64,000 bases of DNA from CAINVV01 sp963663675 (GTDB taxonomy: Bacteria > Bacteroidota > Bacteroidia > Bacteroidales > Prolixibacteraceae): positions 372,001-436,000 of the forward strand of contig OY760498.1 of NCBI GenBank assembly GCA_963663675.1, read 5' to 3'. Under the pieces are notes generated by a model, which had not been told where the DNA came from, did not search any database, and saw nothing but the letters and a program-made list of their open reading frames with translations. Made by a program: the position numbers and the translations under genes. Of the stretch, positions 50,059 to 58,167 are shown one piece after another (within the stretch, counting starts at the first letter, position 1; each line of letters opens with the position of its first letter).

Positions 50059-50195
50059 ACGCATCATTTTTCAAGATTACCCTTTCCTCATTCAGCATCA
50101 GGAGGAGCTCACCCTAAATAGTTGGACAAAATTTGGAATACAATATGATTTATTTAACAACCAATTTTTAACGCATCAGTAGTATTAAACAATAT

Positions 50196-51614
50196 TTAAT
50201 GAGTGCCTCCTCCGAGGACTTTATAAAGATTTACACCGTACATCAACTGCTCAAGTTTGTCATTGACCTGATTCAACTGGGATGAAAGTAAATCTTGTTG
50301 AGCAGAAAGCACTTCTGTATAGATAGCTTCGCCTGCAATAAGTAAATCTTTTGAATAATTGACAGCATTAGTAAGTGAGGCTATTTGTCTTTCTCTGAAT
50401 TCATTCTTTTTTAAAGATGATTCATAACCATACAATATGTCGGATACTTCCTTACCTGCCAGCAGAACTGTATTGCGAAAGGTAAGCAGTGCTTCTTCTT
50501 GTTGAGCTTCGGCAATTTTCAGGTTGCCTTTTAATTGCCTTCTGTTAAAAATGGGCTGTGTTAAACCTGCTAGGATATTGGCTGCAATATTTTCAGGTTT
50601 AAAAAAGTCAGAAAAGTATCCTGCTGCCAACCCAAAGCTGGCAGAGGTTATGGTTAAAGATGGATAGAAGCTTACCCGTGCCGCATCAGTAGTTGCATAA
50701 GCTGAAAGTACATTAAGCTCGGATTGTTTTACATCAGTGCGACGGGACAAAAGTTGAACAGGAACACCAATTCTCAGGTTGGTGTTAACTGTTTGTTCAC
50801 CGATAGAAGTTCGTTCAATTTGCCCGGGTTTTCTGCCAAGAAGGAGGCATATAGCATTTTCCTTTTCCCGTATCTGATTTTCCAATGCCGGCACTGAAAG
50901 CTGAGTACTGTACAATAAGGCATTGCTTTGCTCAACTGCTGCTGCATTTTGCTGTCCTGCTTCTTTTAGGGCTACCATTGTTTCAGCATTTTCCTGTAAT
51001 AAGACAATGGTTTCCTTAATTATTTGCAATTGTCTGTCAAGGGACTGTAAATTATAATACGCATTTGCAATGTTTGCAATACGCTCAGTCTGAACCATAT
51101 TTTTGTATTCGAAACTATTCAGATAATTTGCATATTGTGCCTTGGACTTACTGGCAAGCTTGCCCCACAAGTCAACTTCCCAGGAAGCCAAAAAACCAAG
51201 AGTGTTTTGATTTGATGAATATCCTAAAATATCACGCCCGTTCTCACCGGAACTGGTTCGTGTATGGTCAATCTGAAGACCTGCCGATACACCGGGTAGC
51301 CTATTTCCTCTTACCATACTGAGGTTTGCCTCGGCTTGCTTAATACGGGTAAATGCAATTTGCATGTCGATATTTTGCTCAAGCCCTTCTGTAATTAAAG
51401 CCTGTAACTTCGGGTCTGTGAAATACGCTCTCCACGGAATATCTGCAATGGTTGTCGTGTCGCTATTACTAACAACATCCCTGATAATACTATCCGTGTC
51501 GGCATGGGGTGAAACACCCAGATGGTTATAGGATTGACAAGAGGTCAGGGCCGCGGCTGCTAAAACTATAATTAGTATTCCTATTTTTCTCCGTTTATAT
51601 TTAGTACTGTACAT
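50196..51614 (-). CDS. NodT/OprM-like outer membrane efflux lipoprotein
   Basis: 472 residues. Lipoprotein signal ending A-A-A-L-T-S-C-Q-S (Cys acylation site at about 26). Two outer membrane efflux repeats follow, with typical I-P-W-R-A-Y-F-T-D-P-K-L-Q-A-L-I, V-D-L-W-G-K-L and L-L-S-R-R-T-D-V. It is the outer channel of the second RND pump; the RND gene ends 12 bases upstream. The gene order MFP-RND-OMF is the common AcrAB-OprM type. Confidence 0.93.
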   Translation of the reverse strand: MYSTKYKRRKIGILIIVLAAAALTSCQSYNHLGVSPHADTDSIIRDVVSNSDTTTIADIPWRAYFTDPKLQALITEGLEQNIDMQIAFTRIKQAEANLSMVRGNRLPGVSAGLQIDHTRTSSGENGRDILGYSSNQNTLGFLASWEVDLWGKLASKSKAQYANYLNSFEYKNMVQTERIANIANAYYNLQSLDRQLQIIKETIVLLQENAETMVALKEAGQQNAAAVEQSNALLYSTQLSVPALENQIREKENAICLLLGRKPGQIERTSIGEQTVNTNLRIGVPVQLLSRRTDVKQSELNVLSAYATTDAARVSFYPSLTITSASFGLAAGYFSDFFKPENIAANILAGLTQPIFNRRQLKGNLKIAEAQQEEALLTFRNTVLLAGKEVSDILYGYESSLKKNEFRERQIASLTNAVNYSKDLLIAGEAIYTEVLSAQQDLLSSQLNQVNDKLEQLMYGVNLYKVLGGGTH

Positions 51615-51625
51615 TGTTCAAAGTT

Positions 51626-54600
51626 TTAAAAGTCAATGTCATCAATTGTTTCGATTTTATGCTTGCTTAGGCGTTCCTGCAGGCTTTGGAAAAAGATAAA
51701 TAATACAGGGACGACCAGCACTCCAACAATTGTTCCTATTAACATACCGCCGATTGCGCTGATACCAATGGACTTATTGCCGACTGCACCGGCACCATGA
51801 GCAACCGCTAATGGCAGTATTCCGAAAATAAAAGCAAATGAGGTCATCAATATTGGCCTCAAGCGGGCTACCGCACCATTAATGGCTGCTTTCGTTATGC
51901 TCACACCTTGCCGACGGCGTTGTATTGCAAATTCAACGATCAGGATGGCATTCTTTGCCAGCAGGCCTATAAGCATGATAAGCGAAATCTGCACATAAAT
52001 ATTATTGCTTAGGCCGCTTCCGGTCGCCATAGAAATGAAAACAAAGAGCAATACCCCTGAGAGACCGATTGGTAATGAGAATATTATCGCCAGAGGAAGT
52101 ATATAGCTCTCATACAATGCTACCAATAGCAGATAGACAAATATTAAGCTTAACGCAAAAATGAGAATGGTCTGGCTATTACTATTTACTTCTTCACGGG
52201 TCATGCCGGAATAATCGTATGTGTAGCCTTCAGGCAAATCGACCTCTTTCATGGCACTGATAACATCACCTGAAGTGTAACCTGCGGGATAATTAGGTAT
52301 TACAGTTACCTCCATTGAAGTATAAAGATTAAAACGGGATAGAGCCTGAGTACCTGTAACATCCTTTATTGTGATAAATTCTGTTATAGGAGCCATTGTC
52401 CCATTTGCGGTTTTAACAGTCAAACTGTGCAAGTCCTCCAATTTGGTACGGTATTCAGGGGCTGCTTGCACAATTACCCTGTATTGCTTGCCAAACGAAT
52501 TAAAATTTGAGATATACATGCTCCCTACGTAGGTTTGCAATGAAGTCATTACTTCGCTTAAAGTCAGTCCGGCATCTTTAATCTTGGCAACATTGGCTTT
52601 AATTTGCTTTTGAGGAAACCTGGGATCAAAAGTTGTCATTGCCACCATTATTTCCGGGCGTTTCTGAAGCTTATCCAGAAATTCCTTTGTTACTGAATAA
52701 AATTCATTAACATCTCCACCGGTTTTATCCTGCATCTTTATCTCCACTCCATTGCTTAATCCAAATCCCTGTATTGTCGGAGTTCCGAAAAACATAAATG
52801 TTGCATTTTTTATTGAATCTGTTTTACTTGTTAATAATGCAGCGACATCATTCGTTGTTATTTTTCTTTTTCCCCAAGGTTCCATTTCTATAATAATTAA
52901 GGCATAAGAACTTCCTGAACCGTTTAAGAAGTTAAAGCCTGTTGAACTTGTTACCCGTTGAATATTTGGAATTGATTCGGCTAACTTGACTACTTGTTTG
53001 GTCAAACTATCTGTTCTTTCGAGGGATGTTCCCGGAGCAAGAGTTATCATTCCCGCAATACTTCCGCTATCTTCCTGGGGAACAAATCCGGTTGGCAGTA
53101 TTTTCATTAAACCCCAAAGTATTAATGAAAACAAAATCACTATACCGATAGAAATCCACCGATGACTTTTTTTGCTTAAGAACCGGACAGATTGTTTATA
53201 CTTGTTAGTTGTTGCACTAAATCCAATGTTAAAATTGCAGTAAAATCTTTGGATTAGATTTTTACTTTTCATTTCAGGATTATGGTCATATTTCAGTAAA
53301 ATAGCACAAAGAGCCGGGCTCAGCGTTAAGGCATTGACGGCAGAAAGTGATATGGCAATTGCCAGAGTCAGTCCGAATTGTTTGAAGAACACACCGCTTG
53401 TTCCACCAATGAAACTTACTGGTATAAATACCGCAGCCATTACAAGGGTAATTGAAACAATTGCAGGAGCAATTTCATTCATGGCTTTTATTGTTGCTGT
53501 TTTTGCATCCTTTTCCCCCGCGTCCAACTTTGCATGTACCGCTTCCACTACAACAATAGCATCGTCTACTACAATGCCTATTGCAAGTATTAGTGCAAAA
53601 AGTGTGAGCAGGTTAATGGAGAATCCAAATAGTGAAAGAAAGAAGAATGTTCCGATAATAGCTACAGGAACTGCAATAGCAGGAATTAATGTTGCCCTGA
53701 AATTTTGCAGGAAAATAAAAACAACAAGAAACACTAAAAGAAAAGCTTCGACAAGGGTTTGGAGGACTTTCTTAATTGACGCATCTAAAAATACACTGGA
53801 GTCCATTTGATAGGCATATTCAATTCCGGGAGGGAAACTTTCGGAAGCTTTACTTACTTCCTTTTTTAGCTGTTCAATGATTTCTTTTGCATTAGAGCCC
53901 GCTATCTGGCTAATTCCGATAAGTATTGCCGGGTTCTTGTCACTCAGAGTATGCATTGTATAAGTTTGTACCCCCAATTCAACATTTGCAACATCTTTTA
54001 ACCTTAAAACCCGTGACTCCTGTGAACGTATTATTATATTTTCAAACTCTTCTGCTGTTTTCAGCCTTCCTGTATATTTTAATGCATATTGAAAGGATTG
54101 TTTACCTTGTGCCCCTAATTCACCGGGTGCAGTTTCAATGTTCTGGTCCTGTAAAGCCGATATTACTTCTGTGGTAGTAAGGCTATATGCTTTCATTATA
54201 TCAGGCTTGAGCCATATCCGCATTGAATAATCAATTGATGCAAATGTACCCGCACTGCCAACTCCCTTGATTCGTTTTATCTGGGGAATAAGGTTTATAT
54301 TGGCATAATTCTGAAGGAATTTATCATCATAATCGGGATTTGTTGATTTAAGCACAATGAGTAATATATTACTGTTTTGTTGTTTTTGAACTGTTACCCC
54401 GTTTTGGGTCACTTCGGAAGGTAATAATGAAGATGCTTTAGAAACCCTGTTTTGCACATTGATGGCAGCCATATCGGGGTCAGTACCTTGTTCAAAATAA
54501 ACATTGATGGAAGCTGAGCCTCCATTGGTAGCTGTAGATGTCATATAGGTCATTCCTTCGACACCATTTATTTGTTCTTCGAGGGGAATAATAACACTAT

Positions 54601-54775
54601 TAAGTACGGCATCTGCATTGGCTCCACTATATACCGTTGAAACTTTTACTGTAGGCGGTGCAATGTCAGGGTATTGTTCTATAGGCAAAGAATAAATGCC
54701 AATGATACCTAATACAACAATAATTATCGAAATGACAGTTGAAAGAGCAGGTCTTTCTATAAATGTTTTAAGCAT
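51626..54775 (-). CDS. RND family HAE1-type multidrug efflux permease, second copy
   Basis: 1049 residues, the usual AcrB length. N-terminal F-I-E-R-P-A-L-S-T-V-I-S-I-I-I-V, porter-domain motif T-V-Y-S-G-A-N-A-D-A-V, proton-relay helix with G-I-V-V-D-D-A-I-V-V-V-E-A-V, and the second-half N-A-I-L-I-V-E-F-A. Closer to true AcrB/MexB pumps than the copy at 11858-14962. Adaptor and channel genes flank it on the same strand and a TetR gene heads the operon. Confidence 0.95.
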   Translation of the reverse strand: MLKTFIERPALSTVISIIIVVLGIIGIYSLPIEQYPDIAPPTVKVSTVYSGANADAVLNSVIIPLEEQINGVEGMTYMTSTATNGGSASINVYFEQGTDPDMAAINVQNRVSKASSLLPSEVTQNGVTVQKQQNSNILLIVLKSTNPDYDDKFLQNYANINLIPQIKRIKGVGSAGTFASIDYSMRIWLKPDIMKAYSLTTTEVISALQDQNIETAPGELGAQGKQSFQYALKYTGRLKTAEEFENIIIRSQESRVLRLKDVANVELGVQTYTMHTLSDKNPAILIGISQIAGSNAKEIIEQLKKEVSKASESFPPGIEYAYQMDSSVFLDASIKKVLQTLVEAFLLVFLVVFIFLQNFRATLIPAIAVPVAIIGTFFFLSLFGFSINLLTLFALILAIGIVVDDAIVVVEAVHAKLDAGEKDAKTATIKAMNEIAPAIVSITLVMAAVFIPVSFIGGTSGVFFKQFGLTLAIAISLSAVNALTLSPALCAILLKYDHNPEMKSKNLIQRFYCNFNIGFSATTNKYKQSVRFLSKKSHRWISIGIVILFSLILWGLMKILPTGFVPQEDSGSIAGMITLAPGTSLERTDSLTKQVVKLAESIPNIQRVTSSTGFNFLNGSGSSYALIIIEMEPWGKRKITTNDVAALLTSKTDSIKNATFMFFGTPTIQGFGLSNGVEIKMQDKTGGDVNEFYSVTKEFLDKLQKRPEIMVAMTTFDPRFPQKQIKANVAKIKDAGLTLSEVMTSLQTYVGSMYISNFNSFGKQYRVIVQAAPEYRTKLEDLHSLTVKTANGTMAPITEFITIKDVTGTQALSRFNLYTSMEVTVIPNYPAGYTSGDVISAMKEVDLPEGYTYDYSGMTREEVNSNSQTILIFALSLIFVYLLLVALYESYILPLAIIFSLPIGLSGVLLFVFISMATGSGLSNNIYVQISLIMLIGLLAKNAILIVEFAIQRRRQGVSITKAAINGAVARLRPILMTSFAFIFGILPLAVAHGAGAVGNKSIGISAIGGMLIGTIVGVLVVPVLFIFFQSLQERLSKHKIETIDDIDF

Positions 54776-54791
54776 AGCAACTCCTATTAAA

Positions 54792-55859
54792 TTATTGGAT
54801 GTTTATTTTTTGTCCATTTCGTAATGTTGCAATGCCATCTGTTACTATTTTATCCCCACTTTTCAACCCGTCAAGTACTACGTAATTAATTCCATCGGGC
54901 GTTGATTTTACCATGATTGCATCCTGAAGTACCGAGTCCGCCTGAACTTTGTAAATCAGGATTTTATCCTGCTGGCTGAAAGTAGATTTTTGTGAAATAA
55001 TTAATGCATCTTTCATAAGTTTTGAAATAATGATATTGCCGCTTGTCCCACTTAGTAATATTCTATTCTTATTGGGGAAAGAGGCTCTAAAACTGACTGT
55101 CCCGGAAGTTTGGTCAACTATACCGGATATGGTTTCAATCCGACCCGGTTCTTCGTATAAGATTCCATTCGGCATTCTGAATGTAACATCCGGTATACTT
55201 CTGATTTTTTCATCTTTTGTTTCACCTTTTAAGCCCAGTAAAAATTCATAAAGTTCTTTTTCGTTCATCGAGAAATATGCAACTAATGTTGAGGTATTGG
55301 AAATAGTTGTTAGAATACTGTTACTGTTAACCAAACTTCCGAGCCTGTATGGAATTGTCCCGACAACGCCATTGACAGGGCTGGTTACATAAACCCAACT
55401 CATTGTTGCTTTAGACTGCTCAAGTGTTGCCTTAACAGCATCAAGGGCATTCTGGTAGGAATCGAGTTGTACTTTGCTGATAATATTCTTTTCTGCAAGC
55501 GGACGCATCCTTTCAACATCGAGCTTTGCCGTATTATATTTAGCCTGAGCTTCTTCAAGTGCTTTAATAGAAGAAGGAGAATTTATTTTAAACAATGGTT
55601 GCCCTTTTTTTACCTTTGCACCTTCATCAACATATACAACCTCAATAAAGCCATCAACCCGTGGTTTAATATCCACATCCTCCTTTCCTTTTATAACGGC
55701 AGGAAAAACAGATTGTAATTCTACATCTTGTGGCTTAAGCGTTTGAACCTGATATGACTTTACTTCGACCGCTTGCATTTGTCTTGAATTTTTGCTCTTG
55801 CATGATGCAAAGAGCATGATAAGCGCAAGGCTTCCTATTAAAAAGTTGTTAAATTTCAT
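54792..55859 (-). CDS. RND efflux periplasmic adaptor lipoprotein, second copy
   Basis: About 355 residues from MKFNNFLIG (55859); the frame is open to 55952 but this start gives a proper lipoprotein signal (L-I-M-L-F-A-S-C-K-S). Barrel-sandwich halves I-K-P-R-V-D-G-F-I-E-V-V-Y-V-D-E-G-A-K-V and Y-V-T-S-P-V-N-G-V-V-G flank a coiled-coil hairpin. It is followed 16 bases later by the RND gene. Confidence 0.92.
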   Translation of the reverse strand: MKFNNFLIGSLALIMLFASCKSKNSRQMQAVEVKSYQVQTLKPQDVELQSVFPAVIKGKEDVDIKPRVDGFIEVVYVDEGAKVKKGQPLFKINSPSSIKALEEAQAKYNTAKLDVERMRPLAEKNIISKVQLDSYQNALDAVKATLEQSKATMSWVYVTSPVNGVVGTIPYRLGSLVNSNSILTTISNTSTLVAYFSMNEKELYEFLLGLKGETKDEKIRSIPDVTFRMPNGILYEEPGRIETISGIVDQTSGTVSFRASFPNKNRILLSGTSGNIIISKLMKDALIISQKSTFSQQDKILIYKVQADSVLQDAIMVKSTPDGINYVVLDGLKSGDKIVTDGIATLRNGQKINIQ

Positions 55860-56005
55860 CCGATAATAATTTGTTTTTAAGTTGTTGGATGGAACTCGCA
55901 TGTATAAATTTTCATGTTTGTTTGTGTTTTTATAAAAACATGCTTGTCTCATTATCTATCGTTATTAATTAATCTTACATTGTTAAGTTTGCGGCCAAAA
56001 AAAAA

Positions 56006-56581
56006 TCAGATGCTTTTCAGAAACCTTTCAACAGCATTTATAAATAAATCTTTTGGTGGAATATTTATTAATTCAGGGGGCAATTCCATTTGCATCGTAT
56101 TAAATATAAATCCATTTAGCAGGCATATCCAGTTAAACATTAGTTCCTCTGCCAATTCCTTATTATTTGTCAGTTCAAAAAATAAATTTTTAATTCGGGC
56201 AATAATCCTTTCAATTTCATCATTCGGAATTGGCCGGTTAAAATTGAACATTAACTGATAAAGTTCTTTGTGTTTAAAGGCAAATTCCCAATGGTTTAAT
56301 GATAAGTGTAATAATATCTTTCTGGGGTCAGATTCTGGTTGTCTTGCTAAATCATACCCTTTATGCAATATGCGATGCCCCATTAGCACCAGTTCATTAA
56401 AAAGATCCTCTTTGTTCTTAAAATACTCATAAATTATTGGTGGTGTATATTCAATTGTTTCGGCAATTTTACGGATTGTAACAGAATTCCAACCTTCTGA
56501 AATTGCAATATCCAAAGCAGTATCCATTATGCTTTTACGTATTTCTTTTCTTTCTTTTTGTCTTCGTTCTATATGTCCCAT
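56006..56581 (-). CDS. TetR/AcrR family regulator of the second efflux operon
   Basis: 191 residues. A strongly basic start (R-R-Q-K-E-R-K-E-I-R-K-S-I) leads to a TetR HTH (A-L-D-I-A-I-S-E-G-W-N-S-V-T-I-R-K-I-A-E, T-P-P-I-I-Y-E-Y-F-K-N-K-E-D). The ligand domain has normal length. It lies about 146 bases before the adaptor gene on the same strand, so it most likely represses the MFP-RND-OMF operon and itself. Confidence 0.9.
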   Translation of the reverse strand: MGHIERRQKERKEIRKSIMDTALDIAISEGWNSVTIRKIAETIEYTPPIIYEYFKNKEDLFNELVLMGHRILHKGYDLARQPESDPRKILLHLSLNHWEFAFKHKELYQLMFNFNRPIPNDEIERIIARIKNLFFELTNNKELAEELMFNWICLLNGFIFNTMQMELPPELINIPPKDLFINAVERFLKSI

Positions 56582-56984
56582 ATTTTTTACGTTATATTTT
56601 CTAACATAGTTAGATTTGCAAATCTAATTATTTCTTTTAAGATGCAAGAAAGAATTGATAAATGATTTAACGTATTTTAGGTTTTGTATACTTCAACAGA
56701 ATATTCTGTGTTTTTCATGTTACACTCCTTCCGATATAAGTCTATTTACATCATCATCGATGCGTGGGCAAAATTGTTGCTCTTTTGCAAGCCATAATTT
56801 TATGTATTGGTTCGTGCAGGATATAAAATGTGCTGCAATGTGCGTGGAGTGTATTTTGCCCCATGGGGCAAAATCTAGAGGGGGAAAATAAATTTTCTCA
56901 AGTTTGTAGTATCCTGTCATAGTAGCGTTTTTATCTTTGTTGCTAACGTTGGCGATATGACCGGCATTGGATTGCTGGCGATTC
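56582..56984. other. Intergenic region, no confident gene
   Basis: A 92-codon minus-strand frame at 56720-56998 has some structure (F-C-P-R-I-D-D-D-V-N-R-L-I-S-E-G-V at its end) but overlaps the FISUMP remnant and matches nothing I recognise. It may be decayed 3' sequence of that pseudogene. Confidence 0.4.
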
Positions 56985-57321
56985 CCTGGCAATACCAATT
57001 ACAGAGTGCTCCGTAATTATTCTTGTACTGGTAAAATCGTTGCCATAATAGGTATGGGACATTGAGGCCAATGTGGATCAGCTGTGGTTGTTGATCACCA
57101 TGGGGGTATCCGTACTATCGTTTAATTCATTGATTTCAGGTTTTCCTGCATCCAGGTTTGGGTACCAATTGTTACCGTATGGTAAACATTTCCTTAAAAT
57201 CAGAAATCGTTAGACTTTCAGTTTGATTAACGGAATTGTCCTTCGAGCAATTGGTAGTGAAGTTCAGGATGGGTCCGATGAATAAAATGTAGAAAATGAT
57301 CGTATTGTTTTTTGTTTTCAT
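56985..57321 (-). pseudogene. FISUMP-domain lipoprotein, frameshifted remnant
   Basis: From ATG at 57321 the minus strand reads MKTKNNTIIFYILFIGPIL, then N-F-T-T-N-C-S-K-D, a lipoprotein signal. After a frameshift near 57190 it gives G-N-V-Y-H-T-V-T-I-G-T-Q-T-W-M-Q-E-N-L-K. Later, in a third frame near 57000-57040, Y-K-N-N-Y-G-A-L-C-N-W-Y appears. These are the ordered hallmarks of FISUMP (Fibrobacter succinogenes major paralogous) domains. The rest of the domain is missing or scrambled, so the gene is dead. Confidence 0.78.
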
Positions 57322-57366
57322 CGTTCAATTCTATTCCCATTTGAATTGCCTCAAAAACTGATAGAT

Positions 57367-58164
57367 CTACGGCGTCCCAACATACAGGTAGGTTGAAACA
57401 CTGTTTATGCCGGTAAAGATACCCATTCCATTTTCAACATTTGCTTTAATTTCAGAAATTGATTGAGAATTATTGCTGGTTTCCTGAAAAAACAACACAT
57501 ATTCAGGTTGTATCTTGTACAAAATGATACGATGCAGCCCATAATACTGAAAGGACCGGGCGTTCAATTCACTGTGATTCGACGTGGTAGGCTGGTTACG
57601 GAAAAAGTCTTTCCCACTGGGATTCCTGGAATTAATTGGCACCTTCACGCTCTCCACATTCTTAACATAGATCAGGTAGTAACTCTGTTCGTCATTGGAC
57701 CAGTCAATTTCAACAGGTGAAGGCATTTCTGTAACCGCACCGCTTCCTGGCTCACCCATCGTTGGTATGGCAATTGTTGTGGCAGATGTTGTTACATTCA
57801 TGGGTTTTTCAGGGACTGCCGTAGTAGCTGATACTTCCTGTCCGTTGTAAGGTATCGTAAGCTTGTATGTGCTGCCTGCTGTTATGATTAAACTCTTATT
57901 GCCGTAAACACCCTCTCCCGAGCTCGTAAGTGTGTACTTTTTCTGCGTAGTGGTTTCAGTAATGGAAACATCCAGTTTATCTATATCCACATCAGAAAAT
58001 ATCATATCGGAACTGAATGCAATCAATTTTGACACTTTAACGGTAGGACTTTCATCTGCATAAAGATAGGATTCTACTACAGGCTTATCCTGGAAACCTG
58101 TGACAACCGTATCTTTGCAGGAAACCAGTGCCAAAAGGAAAACAAGGCTTATTATTTTGTTCAT
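57367..58164 (-). CDS. DUF4249 family lipoprotein
   Basis: 265 residues, lipoprotein signal with V-S-C-K-D (Cys at about 16). The DUF4249 pattern is visible: K-P-V-V-E-S-Y-L-Y-A-D-E-S-P-T-V-K-V-S-K-L, a D-V-D-I-D-K-L-D-V-S-I-T-E segment and Y-K-L-T-I-P-Y-N-G-Q-E-V-S-A-T-T-A-V-P. DUF4249 proteins are coded next to TonB-dependent receptors in Bacteroidota and probably cap or aid ligand capture. The receptor gene lies 3 bases upstream, confirming the pairing. Confidence 0.88.
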   Translation of the reverse strand: MNKIISLVFLLALVSCKDTVVTGFQDKPVVESYLYADESPTVKVSKLIAFSSDMIFSDVDIDKLDVSITETTTQKKYTLTSSGEGVYGNKSLIITAGSTYKLTIPYNGQEVSATTAVPEKPMNVTTSATTIAIPTMGEPGSGAVTEMPSPVEIDWSNDEQSYYLIYVKNVESVKVPINSRNPSGKDFFRNQPTTSNHSELNARSFQYYGLHRIILYKIQPEYVLFFQETSNNSQSISEIKANVENGMGIFTGINSVSTYLYVGTP

Positions 58165-58167
58165 AAT

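Noticed and set aside
56720..56998. 92-codon minus-strand frame as a gene
   Set aside because: It overlaps the end of the FISUMP remnant in a different frame and resembles no family; more likely decayed sequence.
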